Of a stretch of DNA of 64,000 bases, positions 52,945 through 61,826 are shown in pieces. The translations under genes and the position numbers were made by a program. The stretch lies in NCBI GenBank assembly GCA_003952965.2, contig CM025850.1, positions 18,166,376 to 18,230,375 of the forward strand, read 5' to 3'. Below the pieces are notes generated by a model. That model was not told the DNA's origin. It saw only the letters and a list, made by a program, of their open reading frames with translations, and did not search any database. The stretch's first letter is position 1. Every line of letters starts with the position of its first letter. The stretch comes from Morella rubra. Lineage: Eukaryota; Streptophyta; Magnoliopsida; Fagales; Myricaceae.

Positions 52945-55200
52945 CTTTTCTAGTCTCAGAATTAACAGACAGTCATTGGAGGAGGCGGCAACAGGCCTCC
53001 CTCCTTGTTTATCAGCTTGAGACGAAACAGAGTTAAAATCACCTAACAGCAGCCAAGCACCCCGGAACTGGTGAGTGGTGCCCCAAACGTTGGAGCCGAT
53101 TCTAAAACACCTCCTTTTCACTCCAATACGTCGGCCCACGCAGAAGGGTAAGCATCCAAGGCCTATGTGGGAGATCTGAAAAAACAATCAGATTAAGAAA
53201 GCAGGCATTTCGCGAGTGCAAATAGAAAGAGAGGCTACGAAACCAGGCGAAAATCAAACCACCTCGAGTTCCAACAGCTGGAACATCGATAAAATCCTCA
53301 AAACCAAAAGACTGAAGAACCACTCTAGCATTCGAAATCTTTGTCTCAAATACAATCAAGGGCATTGCGCTTGATTGCCGCCCATAAAGCTCGGACTGCC
53401 GTGGGACGAGTGAGTCCCTAGCAGTTCCAGAACAAGACGATCATGGCGCCCTGCGGAGAGTGATAAGGCTCGCCTTCTCAGCCGCAACATCCAACTCCAT
53501 CACCATAGACTCAAAAATCTTGTAACCCAAACTCCCAAAGGAATCACCATGATAATGAATACCCCGTCGAGGCCGTTTATTCACTGGTAACCAATCTGCA
53601 AGAGGAGAATCATCATTCACTTTCCCAACTTCAATTTCCCGCAACTGAAGATCTGAAGAGGCACCTCTCTTTTTCCCAAAAGAGTTGACAAAGAGTCTCT
53701 ACCCGAAACCACTCCCAATTCCTCAGACGGCAGAACCCTCGAAGCCCTTTCCTTTTTAAGAGAAGGTCTAGAAATATTAGAGGTTTGGACAAAGGGCAAA
53801 GACTTGAACCGAACAGACCCAGCCCGAGGAAAATCCTCCCCTACTTGGGACTTAAACACAAAAAACTCTGAAGAAGTTTTCGGCAAAAAAACGACCCAGG
53901 CCCTGGAGGAAGATCCAATTCTAAGCGGGCTTTACGTTCATAGGTGATCAGGAATTCAGCATGGGCTTGATAAGCCTCCTCGAGACCAAGGCCTGGAGGG
54001 CCCAACTTACACAACGAATATGCTATAGCCTTTTCTTCCAAAAGGGAATGATGCTACCTCACGACTCCCTACACCCGCATGCATAATAGGAACGTGAGCA
54101 TTCTGAGTGTGACAGACTGGTGCAGCAAAACCCAACTCCTGGCAAGAAAAATTCCCACTGCTCGCTACGCCCGCATGCAGACAAGGGATGTGGTCACCCT
54201 GGGTGTCAGAGACAGGTGCGGCATAGCCCAGTCCTTGGCAAGAAAAATTCCCTGATAGATACACAAAAGATTGCAGGGCAAAAAATTGTCACGTGGACAA
54301 TGGTGAGGTCCCCAACGACGATCCTCTATCCCGGGTCACCCCACAAGGGGGAAGACCTACCACTGTAGCCATCGGAAACTCATCAAACTGCACCGAAGGA
54401 GGGTGGGAACCTTGAGAAGGGCCAATCTCGGAGGAGATAGGCTACCTAGATGGTGGCCCTGAGATGGCCAAGTGAGGATAGGCCACTTTTGGCACTAGGT
54501 TAACTGGTCCAACAAGCTTCTTGTACGACGTCGGCTCTACTCGTATAAGAGCATTGAACCTCGTTCGTCCGACAAGAACCAAAGAAGCGCGAGAGCAGAA
54601 ACGCTGAGTATGCCCCAAACAACTGCACCCGAAGCAAAAATTAGAAATGCGCTCGTAGCTAAACTGGACCCATCAGGCCATCAATCTTCGCATCCCAAGC
54701 GAGGGAGAAAAAAATTCCAGAATCAATGGCTGAGTAACACCCTGCTCCACCTTCATCCGGATAAACTGGATAATCCACACCTTCTGAGATGAACGGAAAT
54801 CAACCTCCAAGACCGAACCAATCCTCGAACCCGCTGCCCTAGCTTCAACCACAGTAGAGCTAGTCATGGGGAGGCCATGAACTTGAACCCAGATAGGAGT
54901 GTGAGAAAGATCCAGCTCAGAGAACAGGCAGCCAGAGACTAGGGGTTTAACAATGAGCAAATGACCCTTAATAGTCCAAGGGCTCAAATGTAGAATCTGA
55001 TTCCTACTCTCAAGGTCCTGGAAGGAGAACAAATAATCGTTCCCTAGTAGCTCTTCAATCTCGAGGGAAAGAATAAAGTGCCGGGAACGAAAAATAGCGG
55101 CATGGATCCCAAGATTGTGGAAACGTTTGTCCGTTATTAAACGGCCAATCGGGGAGAGAAGGGAACTAGGGTCCACCTCAGGCGCCGAACCTGAAGCCAT
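52945..55200 (-). pseudogene. LINE fragment: ORF1 (DUF4283, zinc knuckle) and endonuclease start
   Basis: On the minus strand, 55200-54673 is a 175-codon frame with the DUF4283 nucleic-acid-binding domain typical of plant L1 ORF1; landmarks are LSPWTIKGHLLIVKPL and ELDLSHTPIWVQVHGLP. A CCHC knuckle (CFGCSCLGHTQRFC) follows at 54636-54595 in another frame. A long variable linker with frameshifts follows, including a 32-residue tandem duplication. The ORF2 endonuclease begins near 53365 (LIVFETKISNARVVLQSFGF, GTRGGLIFAW) and reaches WLLLGDFNSVSS, the conserved GDFN active-site region, near 53070. It ends abruptly at about 52945, so the rest of ORF2 and the 3' tail are missing. Loss of the 3' side points to later rearrangement, because normal LINE truncation is at the 5' side. 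Confidence 0.82.
54064..54255 (-). repeat. 96-bp tandem duplication within LINE ORF1 linker
   Basis: Two consecutive 32-residue units, SGNFSCQGLGYAAPV... and SGNFSCQELGFAAPV..., each ending LHAGVAS or MHAGVGS, lie head to tail at 54255-54160 and 54159-54064. The DNA copies share about four fifths of positions by eye. Confidence 0.8.
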
Positions 55201-55350
55201 GAAAAGAGGAAAGAGGAAGAGAGAGCGGGATATGAGGAGGCCAAGGGAGACAAGGGAAGAGGAGGAGAAAAGAGGGGGTAAAAACGGGTGGAAGGAGGGA
55301 AGGATTAACCAAGGAGGAACAAGGAGAGAGAAAGGCCGAAAAGGAGGGGT

Positions 55351-55562
55351 GGCAGCACTAAAGGGCGTGCGAAAAGGGACATGATTCCCAAAGGGAAGAG
55401 AATTCTTAGAGGGCTCTGTGAGAGTGAAATTTTCTTATCAAGGTTGTCATTGATTGTGATTGTTGGCAGCACTAAAGGGCGTGCGAAAAGGGACATGATT
55501 CCTTAGAGGGCTCTGTGAGAGTGAAATTTTCTTATCAAGGTTGTCATTGATTGTGATTGTTT
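55351..55562 (+). repeat. Tandem direct repeat, period 114 bp
   Basis: GGCAGCACTAAAGGGCGTGC at 55351 recurs at 55465 and is followed each time by GAAAAGGGACATGATTCC and GAGGGCTCTGTGAGAGTG. The second copy lacks about 17 bp (CAAAGGGAAGAGAATTC) but is otherwise nearly identical, so the duplication is recent. Confidence 0.9.
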
Positions 55563-56800
55563 TACTTCCAATTGCCAAAACCATCCAAAAATCTACAAAG
55601 TGTTGTTTGGTTCTGATTTTGTTGGTAGATAAGCATGATTGATGTCTTGCTTTCTAGCTTGCAATTAGCAGTTTATATTTTATAAGTACCTCTAACTTTT
55701 TAACAGGATATCCCCACCATATGCTTGTCACAAGTGAAGGCAGCACATTTTATTTACAACCTAAGAAATTTTAGTTACAAGGTTACCTCACCATAAATCT
55801 GGGAAGGTAGCCAAGTTTTCTGCTGGATGGTTAAATTCATTTTGTAGATGCGGACTGGTGTGTAGTTGAAGTTTAGTAAATTTTCTCATACCAAAACATT
55901 GGCGTTGTATTTTTCAGGTTTTGCAAGGGTGGAATCGTTTTGAAGATATTATGATCTGTCGTGAACTTCTTGATGAAGAATCCTCTTTTGATCTGCGTAA
56001 GCAACGATGATTCATAGCTCTAATTGTGCTGCACTCTATGCCATCTATGTGTGTGTGTGTCTCTGTGAATGCGTGAATAATAGTTTCATTTAGTCGAACA
56101 GGGTAGCTACAAGAACGTTTCAACATTTTTATTTTAGACCAAAGTGTAAATTGGAACTGGTTTGTCGGGTGCTCCAGGAGTTTGTAGTTTCTTTCAATTA
56201 CTTTGCATCCAGTTTATGTTGAGCATTTGCAATCTAATATACGGCTGTATGAATCTACTTCACCCAGGTGTTAACTTGGCTGGGATCCCTCTCCTCCCGC
56301 TTGACGTCGTGGTAAGTACACTTTTAAATTTTTTTATTTTCATTTAATTAAGAAATTACCACTCTATTTTTTAAAAAGGGATAAATATACTTTGCACTCG
56401 CTAGTCAAGGGAGTTTTGAAACTTTAGTATCTACCCATTATTAATTTTAGACACTTTATATTCTCTATTAAAAAAATTTGTCAATGTGATCAGAGAATAA
56501 TTTTTTGTCTTCAAAAATTTTGATTTTACTCTCTTGGTCTTCGTAAAAAAAATAAGAGATAAATTTGTCTTACAAATCAATTTTAATAAAAAGTACAAAA
56601 TATTTAGAATTAATAATTGGTGGTACATGGTTGGCTTGGATGAGAGGATATGTCGCCAGATACTCTGAGTCTCTTTTTAGACATAAAAGAAAAGTGATGA
56701 AATAAATTAAGAACCGACAAAGAAAGTTGTTACTTGGTCTCGAAAGAAAAAACAGTGACGAAATAAATTTTATTAACCACGCGCTTGGTGCTCGTTAAAA
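55563..56800. other. Region with possible but unproven plant exons
   Basis: After TTTTTCAG (55911-55918) the plus strand reads VLQGWNRFEDIMICRELLD and on to a GTAAGC donor near 55997. A second candidate exon follows an AG at about 56268 (VNLAGIPLLPLDVV) and ends at GTAAGT near 56312. Splice sites and composition are plausible, but I recognise no protein and cannot join the pieces. The remainder is AT-rich. Confidence 0.25.
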
Positions 56801-56808
56801 GTGTGCTT

Positions 56809-57070
56809 TAACGACGAATATTTAACTCATTGCAAAAATTCATTTTCTTGCCACGAAACGAATAAATGGTTGTAAATATTCACTTTATTGCAAATAAACT
56901 TAGAAAAAGTCGCTCGAAGTCAATCCTTTTGCGAAGAGATTAACGACGAATATTTAACTCATTGCAAAAATTCATTTTCTTGCAACGAAACGAATAAATG
57001 GTTGTAAATATTCACTTTATTGCAAATAAACTTCGAAAAGGAGTCGCTCGAAGTCAATCCATGTGGTTGC
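56809..57070 (+). repeat. Tandem duplication, period 132 bp
   Basis: TAACGACGAATATTTAACTC at 56809 recurs at 56941, and the following 110 bp (through TTCACTTTATTGCAAATAAA and GTCGCTCGAAGTCAATCC) match almost perfectly. Alternating GTTGC/TTGCAA(C/A)GAA motifs suggest the interior of a transposon subterminal region. Confidence 0.9.
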
Positions 57071-57377
57071 GAAATTACACCTTTAGCAGCAAAAATCCTA
57101 GTCGCAAAAGGTCTTAGAGGCAAAACAGTAGCGATGACATAGGATGGACCCCTAATTCAGAATTCGTGGATAATAATACTTTTTGCAACCAATACTTTAT
57201 TGTTGTAATATGAAAAATAGCAATGAGAAGGTATGGTCGGTAAAAGTGAAACAACGGCGAATGACGACAGTTTTGCAAGCAAATTACGAAATGGTGGTTA
57301 TGCAACCAAATTAATATTTGAAGTTTTGTGGTGCTCGAGGTGATATAGGTGAAAATAATAGCTGCAAAGGTATAAAT

Positions 57378-57898
57378 AAGGGTTTAATATATTTGCACCC
57401 CAACGTGGTCAATACACTTTGCATTTTTTGTATATATATAATTTTGACATATTTCACCGTTAAGTTCTCATTATTATTAATTTATACCCTTCACTCAATC
57501 TAGGACTCAAATTGGACAGAATCCTCGATCACGTGAGGCCCTCTTTCTTAAAAAGATTGTTCCCCCTTTTATTTCAACTGTGTTGACAAAATTACCCTCA
57601 TATTAAATGGGTTCTCGACAATTTTGAGGTAATTCTTAGAATGTCCTGAAATATTAAAACTTTGACTAAATGACACTGATTCTTGCAAGAGCAATGTTTA
57701 GGCCCTCATAAAAGAATCAAGAGTTTCGTTTGACACGTTATTGAGGCTTCAGTGTAATTTGATGGTCAGATTCGATAGAGGATGCAAATCGATGCCAATA
57801 AGGACTTCAAGAGTGAAAATGTGTCAAAAAAAAAATAAAAAAAAGGTACAAAGCATCAATAACCCCAAACATACGGTCAAAAGTATATTTAACTCTAT
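57378..57898. mobile_element. Possible MITE
   Basis: The left side reads GGTTTAATATATTTGCACCC. The right side, read in reverse, is GAGTTAAATATACTTTTGACC, an imperfect inverted pair about 520 bp apart with no gene between. The pairing is weak and no target duplication was found. Confidence 0.3.
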
Positions 57899-57989
57899 TA
57901 AATATGAAAGAAATATATAATGTATGACTTAGCCTTACTATTTTTTCTTTGTTCCTTCTCCTTTTACGCTCCATGAAAGATTTTGGGCA

Positions 57990-58350
57990 TTACAATAGCC
58001 TTACTATTTCTTCTTTAGCCCAAAAAGATTCAAAATTGAACAGTTTCGGGAAAGAGAAAGCTTCCCCATCTGATTCTATTAAGAGAGGGGCATGATTCGA
58101 GGCTGCACGCAACAGGTGAGTCACGCGGCATCTAGGGTCTAGGGAATAAATTTTGCCAATCCGCAGTGACAATAGCCCGATCCAACCGCTCCTTAATATT
58201 AGCCTGTCCATCATGGTTATTGCATTAAGTAAAATCTGGGCCTTTAAAACCAAGATCAATAAGGCCAAATGTGTCCATGAGGAGTTGAAATGAGTTTTTA
58301 GATGAAGAAGCAAATGGAAGACCACCCTGTTTCTCCCAACTGGTTTTACT
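57990..58350 (-). pseudogene. Inverted LINE endonuclease segment
   Basis: The minus strand, in shifting frames, reads GLIDLGFKGPDFT, then CNNHDGQANIKERLDRAI, then TADWQNLFPRP. This is the conserved C-terminal half of the plant L1 endonuclease (consensus DLGYKGPxFTWCN..G...IxERLDR). A stop replaces the conserved Trp codon in FTWCN. Confidence 0.75.
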
Positions 58351-58363
58351 CCGGCTACTTCTC

Positions 58364-59262
58364 TTGGTGCCGAAGATTGGAGGAAAATTTGGACAGTGCC
58401 CATGCAGGATCGCCTCAAGTTATTGTTATGGAAAATCGCTTGGAATGCACTTCCGTGTAAGACAAACACTTGCTGGTCCGAAACTCCCATGGAAGAGGAG
58501 CTGGCTTGTTCTTTTTGTCATGTGGTACCCGAGACACTTGAGCATTTATTTTTCGGCTGCCCTATTGCTTGTATGGCGTGGATGGAATCTCCTTGGGCTT
58601 TAAATCTTCATGGTTTCCCGAACCATATAATTGGGGAATGAATCAAACTGATTCTTCATGCGCCTTCTACATTGCACCTTCCCTTGGCAGATCACCAGAT
58701 GTTCCTTCTCTTTGCTGCTATCTTGTTTGACTCTTTATGGTTTTCACGCAACCAAGTAGTTCATCGAGGCATCCAGGTAGTCCCTCACATTTTCACTGAG
58801 AAAACCCGTTCCTTGTTTTTGGAGCATTCCATCGCTTGGACTAATATGATGCAGCTGGAACATATCCCTCGGTGGTGCCCACCTCCTGAGACTGTGTGGA
58901 AGATTAATTTTGATGTTGCTATTCGAACTTCTTGTTCTTTTGCTGCTGTTGTGTGTCAGAATGCAGCAGGTAATTTACTCTTTGCCTAGACAAATAGCCT
59001 ACCTCCAAGCGGCCTCTCTTGGGTGAGGCTAGAGCAGCATTATTTGCCGTTCAAGAGGCGTCTTGTTTTACATCAGGACGGTGAGATCTTTGAGAGTGAT
59101 TTCAAGTCTGTGATTGATGCTATTTCTACTAATGGTTCCTCTTCGGATTGGAGTATTTGTTCTGCTGATGCTATTTTAACTTTGAACAGCAACCATAGTT
59201 TGTGGTCTTTTAATCATGTAAAACGTCAAGCTAATTTGGCTACCCATAATCTTGTTAGATGA
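58364..59262 (+). pseudogene. LINE ORF2 C-terminus: zf-RVT and RNase H-like domain
   Basis: The frame 58396-58641 matches the zinc-binding reverse-transcriptase tail (zf-RVT): QDRLKLLLWKIAWNALP, then CSFCHVVPETLEHLFFGCP. The frame from 58672 continues with a spacer and then WCPPPETVWKINFDVAI (near 58874-58924), the start of the plant RNase H-like domain. That domain resumes after a stop with IFESDFKSVIDAI (59087-59125) and ends WSFNHVKRQANLATHNLVR with a stop at 59260-59262. A poly(A) tail follows at 59383. Stops and a frame change mark it as inactive. Confidence 0.85.
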
Positions 59263-59394
59263 ACCTTAATTGAAAATTTTGTTAGAAATATATTTATCTC
59301 TATAATTTCTGTTATGATTCTCATTAGTGATAAGCTAAGGTTTCCTTCTTAAAGTTAGCTAGTGTTCAATGAAGTTTATTTAGAAAAAAAAAAA

Positions 59395-60525
59395 TACAAT
59401 TCTTCCGTTTAAAATAGAGCCTTGTCTCTCATTTCTGTCAGATAATTGATTCTTCTCAAGTGCATTGCAGTATGTTAATAGTAAGATATTGAGTTTTAAA
59501 GTAGTCTATATCAGAACCTTCCTTTGGGGGGCCTACCAGTTACTTGGGGCCTTGGGCTAGTCAATTGCACAAGCCTTCAGTTCGCCTTAACTATCATTTT
59601 TAGCTTTCCTTTCTTCTCAGTATCACTACTTCCTTTTCCAACTTATCTTTTTTTTTTGTTTTTTTTTTTGCATCCTCACTTGCCAATACGTCCTTGTTAC
59701 TCTTTTGCTTTCCTCCTTTAGTCGCAACTAGGACTGTTCAGACCCTGCACGACCTCGACGGAATTTCAGCAGGTTCAACAGGCTCATATGAGGGGCTCGG
59801 TCGAGGTTGGGTCCAAAATATTGGAGATGCCAAGATTTTGACTCAGTCGGGGTCGGGATCAAGCGTACCGAACTCCCCGTATGGCTGAGAGTCTAAGGCC
59901 ACCTGAGCTTGATCTTTACCAAGCTCAATGAAGCCAGCTTCTACCGGTTCCTCATCCCTAAGTCGAGCGACCTTAGACTCCCAGCCATTGGAAAAATTCA
60001 ATATCGACCAAAGCCAACCCTGACCAAGTCATGTAGAGCCTTAGTCGTGACCATTGCAACTCTACAACCATCACCTTTGTCTTCTTTTACCTTTAATACC
60101 AAAATCATATAGAATATATATGTTAAATCTCACTCAAATAATAAAATTACTAAAGAAAATTATACCTTTATCTCCTTTTAACTACCACCTAATTTGTAAT
60201 TTACTTCCTAAATTATTATATTTGCCAATTGAATTTAGATCCCAAGAGCTTCTGAATTATTATAGGGATTCTAAGTGAAGAAGGTTTGGATTTATTGATG
60301 CTTATGTGCAATGCGTTTAACAATTCTTGAGGTTTGTCTTTGTTGAATATTAAATGAGTAAGCACTCAACTTGACAACACAGAGATTTGAGATATGAGAT
60401 AGAGGTTGAAATATATGAGATTGAGAAATTGAGTAGATTTTTTGAGTGTAGGGTTTCCGAGACTCTAGTATTCTCCTTTTATGCTTCGTAGCTTTGGCAT
60501 CTCTCTGTCCCTAAATGACCACTCA
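59395..60525. other. Gene-free region
   Basis: No supported gene. A more GC-rich patch at about 59720-59960 (CTCGGTCGAGGTTGGG, TCGGGGTCGGGATC repeats) resembles hAT-like subterminal sequence, but ends were not resolved. Confidence 0.4.
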
Positions 60526-60526
60526 G

Positions 60527-60753
60527 TGATAAAGGAGTTAGGGGTGCAGAGACAACTATGAGGTTTGCTTAGAAGTAGCCATCCTTAAAAGAGTATGTAA
60601 TAGCTCACTGATTGAGCGCTCTTGCGTTGAACATGAAAGGGACTAAGCGATCTGCCAAAACTGTGAGATGTAACAAGGCATCGGTAGGTGAGTGGTCCGC
60701 CTTAGAGGGAAGTACCTGTGTGAGCGGTGGACAAAGTGGAAGCGAGAATGTCA
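60527..60753 (+). pseudogene. rrn23: Plastid 23S rRNA fragment (NUPT)
   Basis: The sequence follows bacterial-type large-subunit rRNA as found in plastids: GGTTTGCTTAGAAGTAGCCA, then GTAATAGCTCACTGATTGAG, CGCTCTTGCG, GACTAAGCGATCTGCC, GGCATCGGTAGGTGAG, CCGCCTTAGAGGGAAG and GGAAGCGAGAATGTC. It corresponds to the middle of 23S rRNA. Many substitutions (about one in eight positions by eye against the plastid form I recall) show it is an old nuclear copy. Flanks are not rRNA. A mitochondrial 26S origin is less likely but not excluded. Confidence 0.88.
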
Positions 60754-61118
60754 GTGGGAATAATGATTTCAATATTTTTGTCATAGCTTTGATAAGATTG
60801 AGATTTCCTACTTCCCATCAGCATAAATATTAGAAAAATGTTAAGCTCATATCAGGGGTGACTTTGTATAACAGGGAAAAAAAAGCCCATTTCTTGGCAG
60901 CATTTTGGGCCAAAGGAAAATCTAGGCCTTTAGGCCCACTAATGGAATCGAAATTTTCAGATTTCGTTTTTGAAAATTCCAGTTCTATTTCGGTCAATTC
61001 TAGAATAGAGCCGGAATGAAATTCTTTGTTCCAGTGAGTATCGGAACCGGAGAATGGCCCACTGTAGCTCTATCTATTCCAGTACTCACCCTTAATGTAT
61101 CAGGCTAAGACTTTAAGT
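60754..61118. other. Gene-free region
   Basis: No gene. Sequence near 60900-61075 (TTCAGATTTCGTTTTTGAAAA, TCTAGAATAGAGCCGGAATG) is of a type seen in hAT-related repeats. Confidence 0.4.
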
Positions 61119-61347
61119 GTTTGTATGCTAAAATTTTGGGGTGATCAAAATTTTTAGATATGAAAATTGGTAAAAAATTTAAGATAATTTATAAGAGTTG
61201 GTGAAAAAAAAATTAATACTTTTAAATGATTTTTTTTATATTTATTTATTATAATAAAAATTGATCATGAATTGATAAAGAAAAATTATATTATAATTAT
61301 TTTATTAAGTGAAAATCTTTGAGTTAGGAAAATTTTAGCACACAAAA
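61119..61347. mobile_element. MITE, same family as 51353-51538
   Basis: The left terminus TTTGTATGCTAAAATTTTGG pairs with the inverse of the right terminus, TTTGTGTGCTAAAATTTTCC. It is about 229 bp, AT-rich and non-coding. It lies about 300 bp upstream of the SDR start codon, so it could sit in that gene's promoter. Confidence 0.65.
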
Positions 61348-61661
61348 GCAAAATTCCACGACAAACCCCAGGGCGATGAGACCGCTCTCCCAGCGAAGGA
61401 TTCTTGAAAACATCCCTTAAAAAGGAATTTGGAAGAGTTGCTGGGATTTTATCGGACATCATTCAATTAATGATAAAGTTAGCCGAAGTTATTTTACACG
61501 TAACGAAGCATCCGTGGCAGGCTGACGGCCATGAAATCTTCCTTCCGTAGGAGGCAGTTGAATTTACGAAGGCAATCCCCACACAAAAGCCTCTCCGGTC
61601 TGGACTTCAACGTCAGTGAGCAACCCCTATTACTCTCTGCATCTCTCAACCACATTGCGAA

Positions 61662-61826
61662 ATGAGGATTCTCCTTTTGAACCAGCGGGCGTTTATGGCC
61701 ACACCGCTGATCCTGAGGTCAGTTGCCCGGCGGGCTTCTTTGTCTTTCTTTTCTTCTTCTGCTTTCAAGTGGGAAGGTGGGGTTTCCATGGTGCAGGGAG
61801 CTTCGAGAGGTATTGGCCTTGAATTT
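61662..61826 (+). CDS. Short-chain dehydrogenase/reductase, first exon (gene continues beyond window)
   Basis: The first exon encodes 55 residues in phase 0 and ends at a GT donor (GAATTT|GTAAGC). Residues 1-33 are rich in Arg, Ser, Leu and Phe with no acidic residues, which fits a mitochondrial or plastid transit peptide. Residues 36-55 read KWEGGVSMVQGASRGIGLEF, with the GASRGIG glycine motif that binds the NAD(P) pyrophosphate in classical SDR enzymes. Plant homologues of this small SDR family (often called C-factor-like) continue from exactly this point with VKQLL. The catalytic Ser-Tyr-Lys exons are not in the remaining 2.2 kb, so intron 1 is long or the gene is truncated. The ATG at 61662 is preferred because it precedes the basic presequence; Met12 is an alternative start. 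Substrate is unknown. Confidence 0.72.

Larger units (their letters stand above)
57987..59394 (+). mobile_element. LINE insertion with inverted 5' piece (twin-priming layout)
   Basis: The right part (58364-59262) is a LINE 3' end in plus orientation, followed by a short 3' leader and an A run at 59383-59394. The left part (57990-58350) is a LINE endonuclease segment in minus orientation. The two halves meet at about 58350-58364. TACAAT occurs immediately before the left edge (about 57981-57986) and right after the A run (59395-59400), consistent with a short target duplication. 5' inversion by twin priming during LINE integration gives exactly this structure. The interpretation is inferred; the parts themselves are seen. 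Confidence 0.6.

Noticed and set aside
55115-55384. 89-codon Arg/Lys/Glu/Gly-rich plus-strand frame
   Set aside because: Antisense of the LINE ORF1 start and its purine-rich leader.
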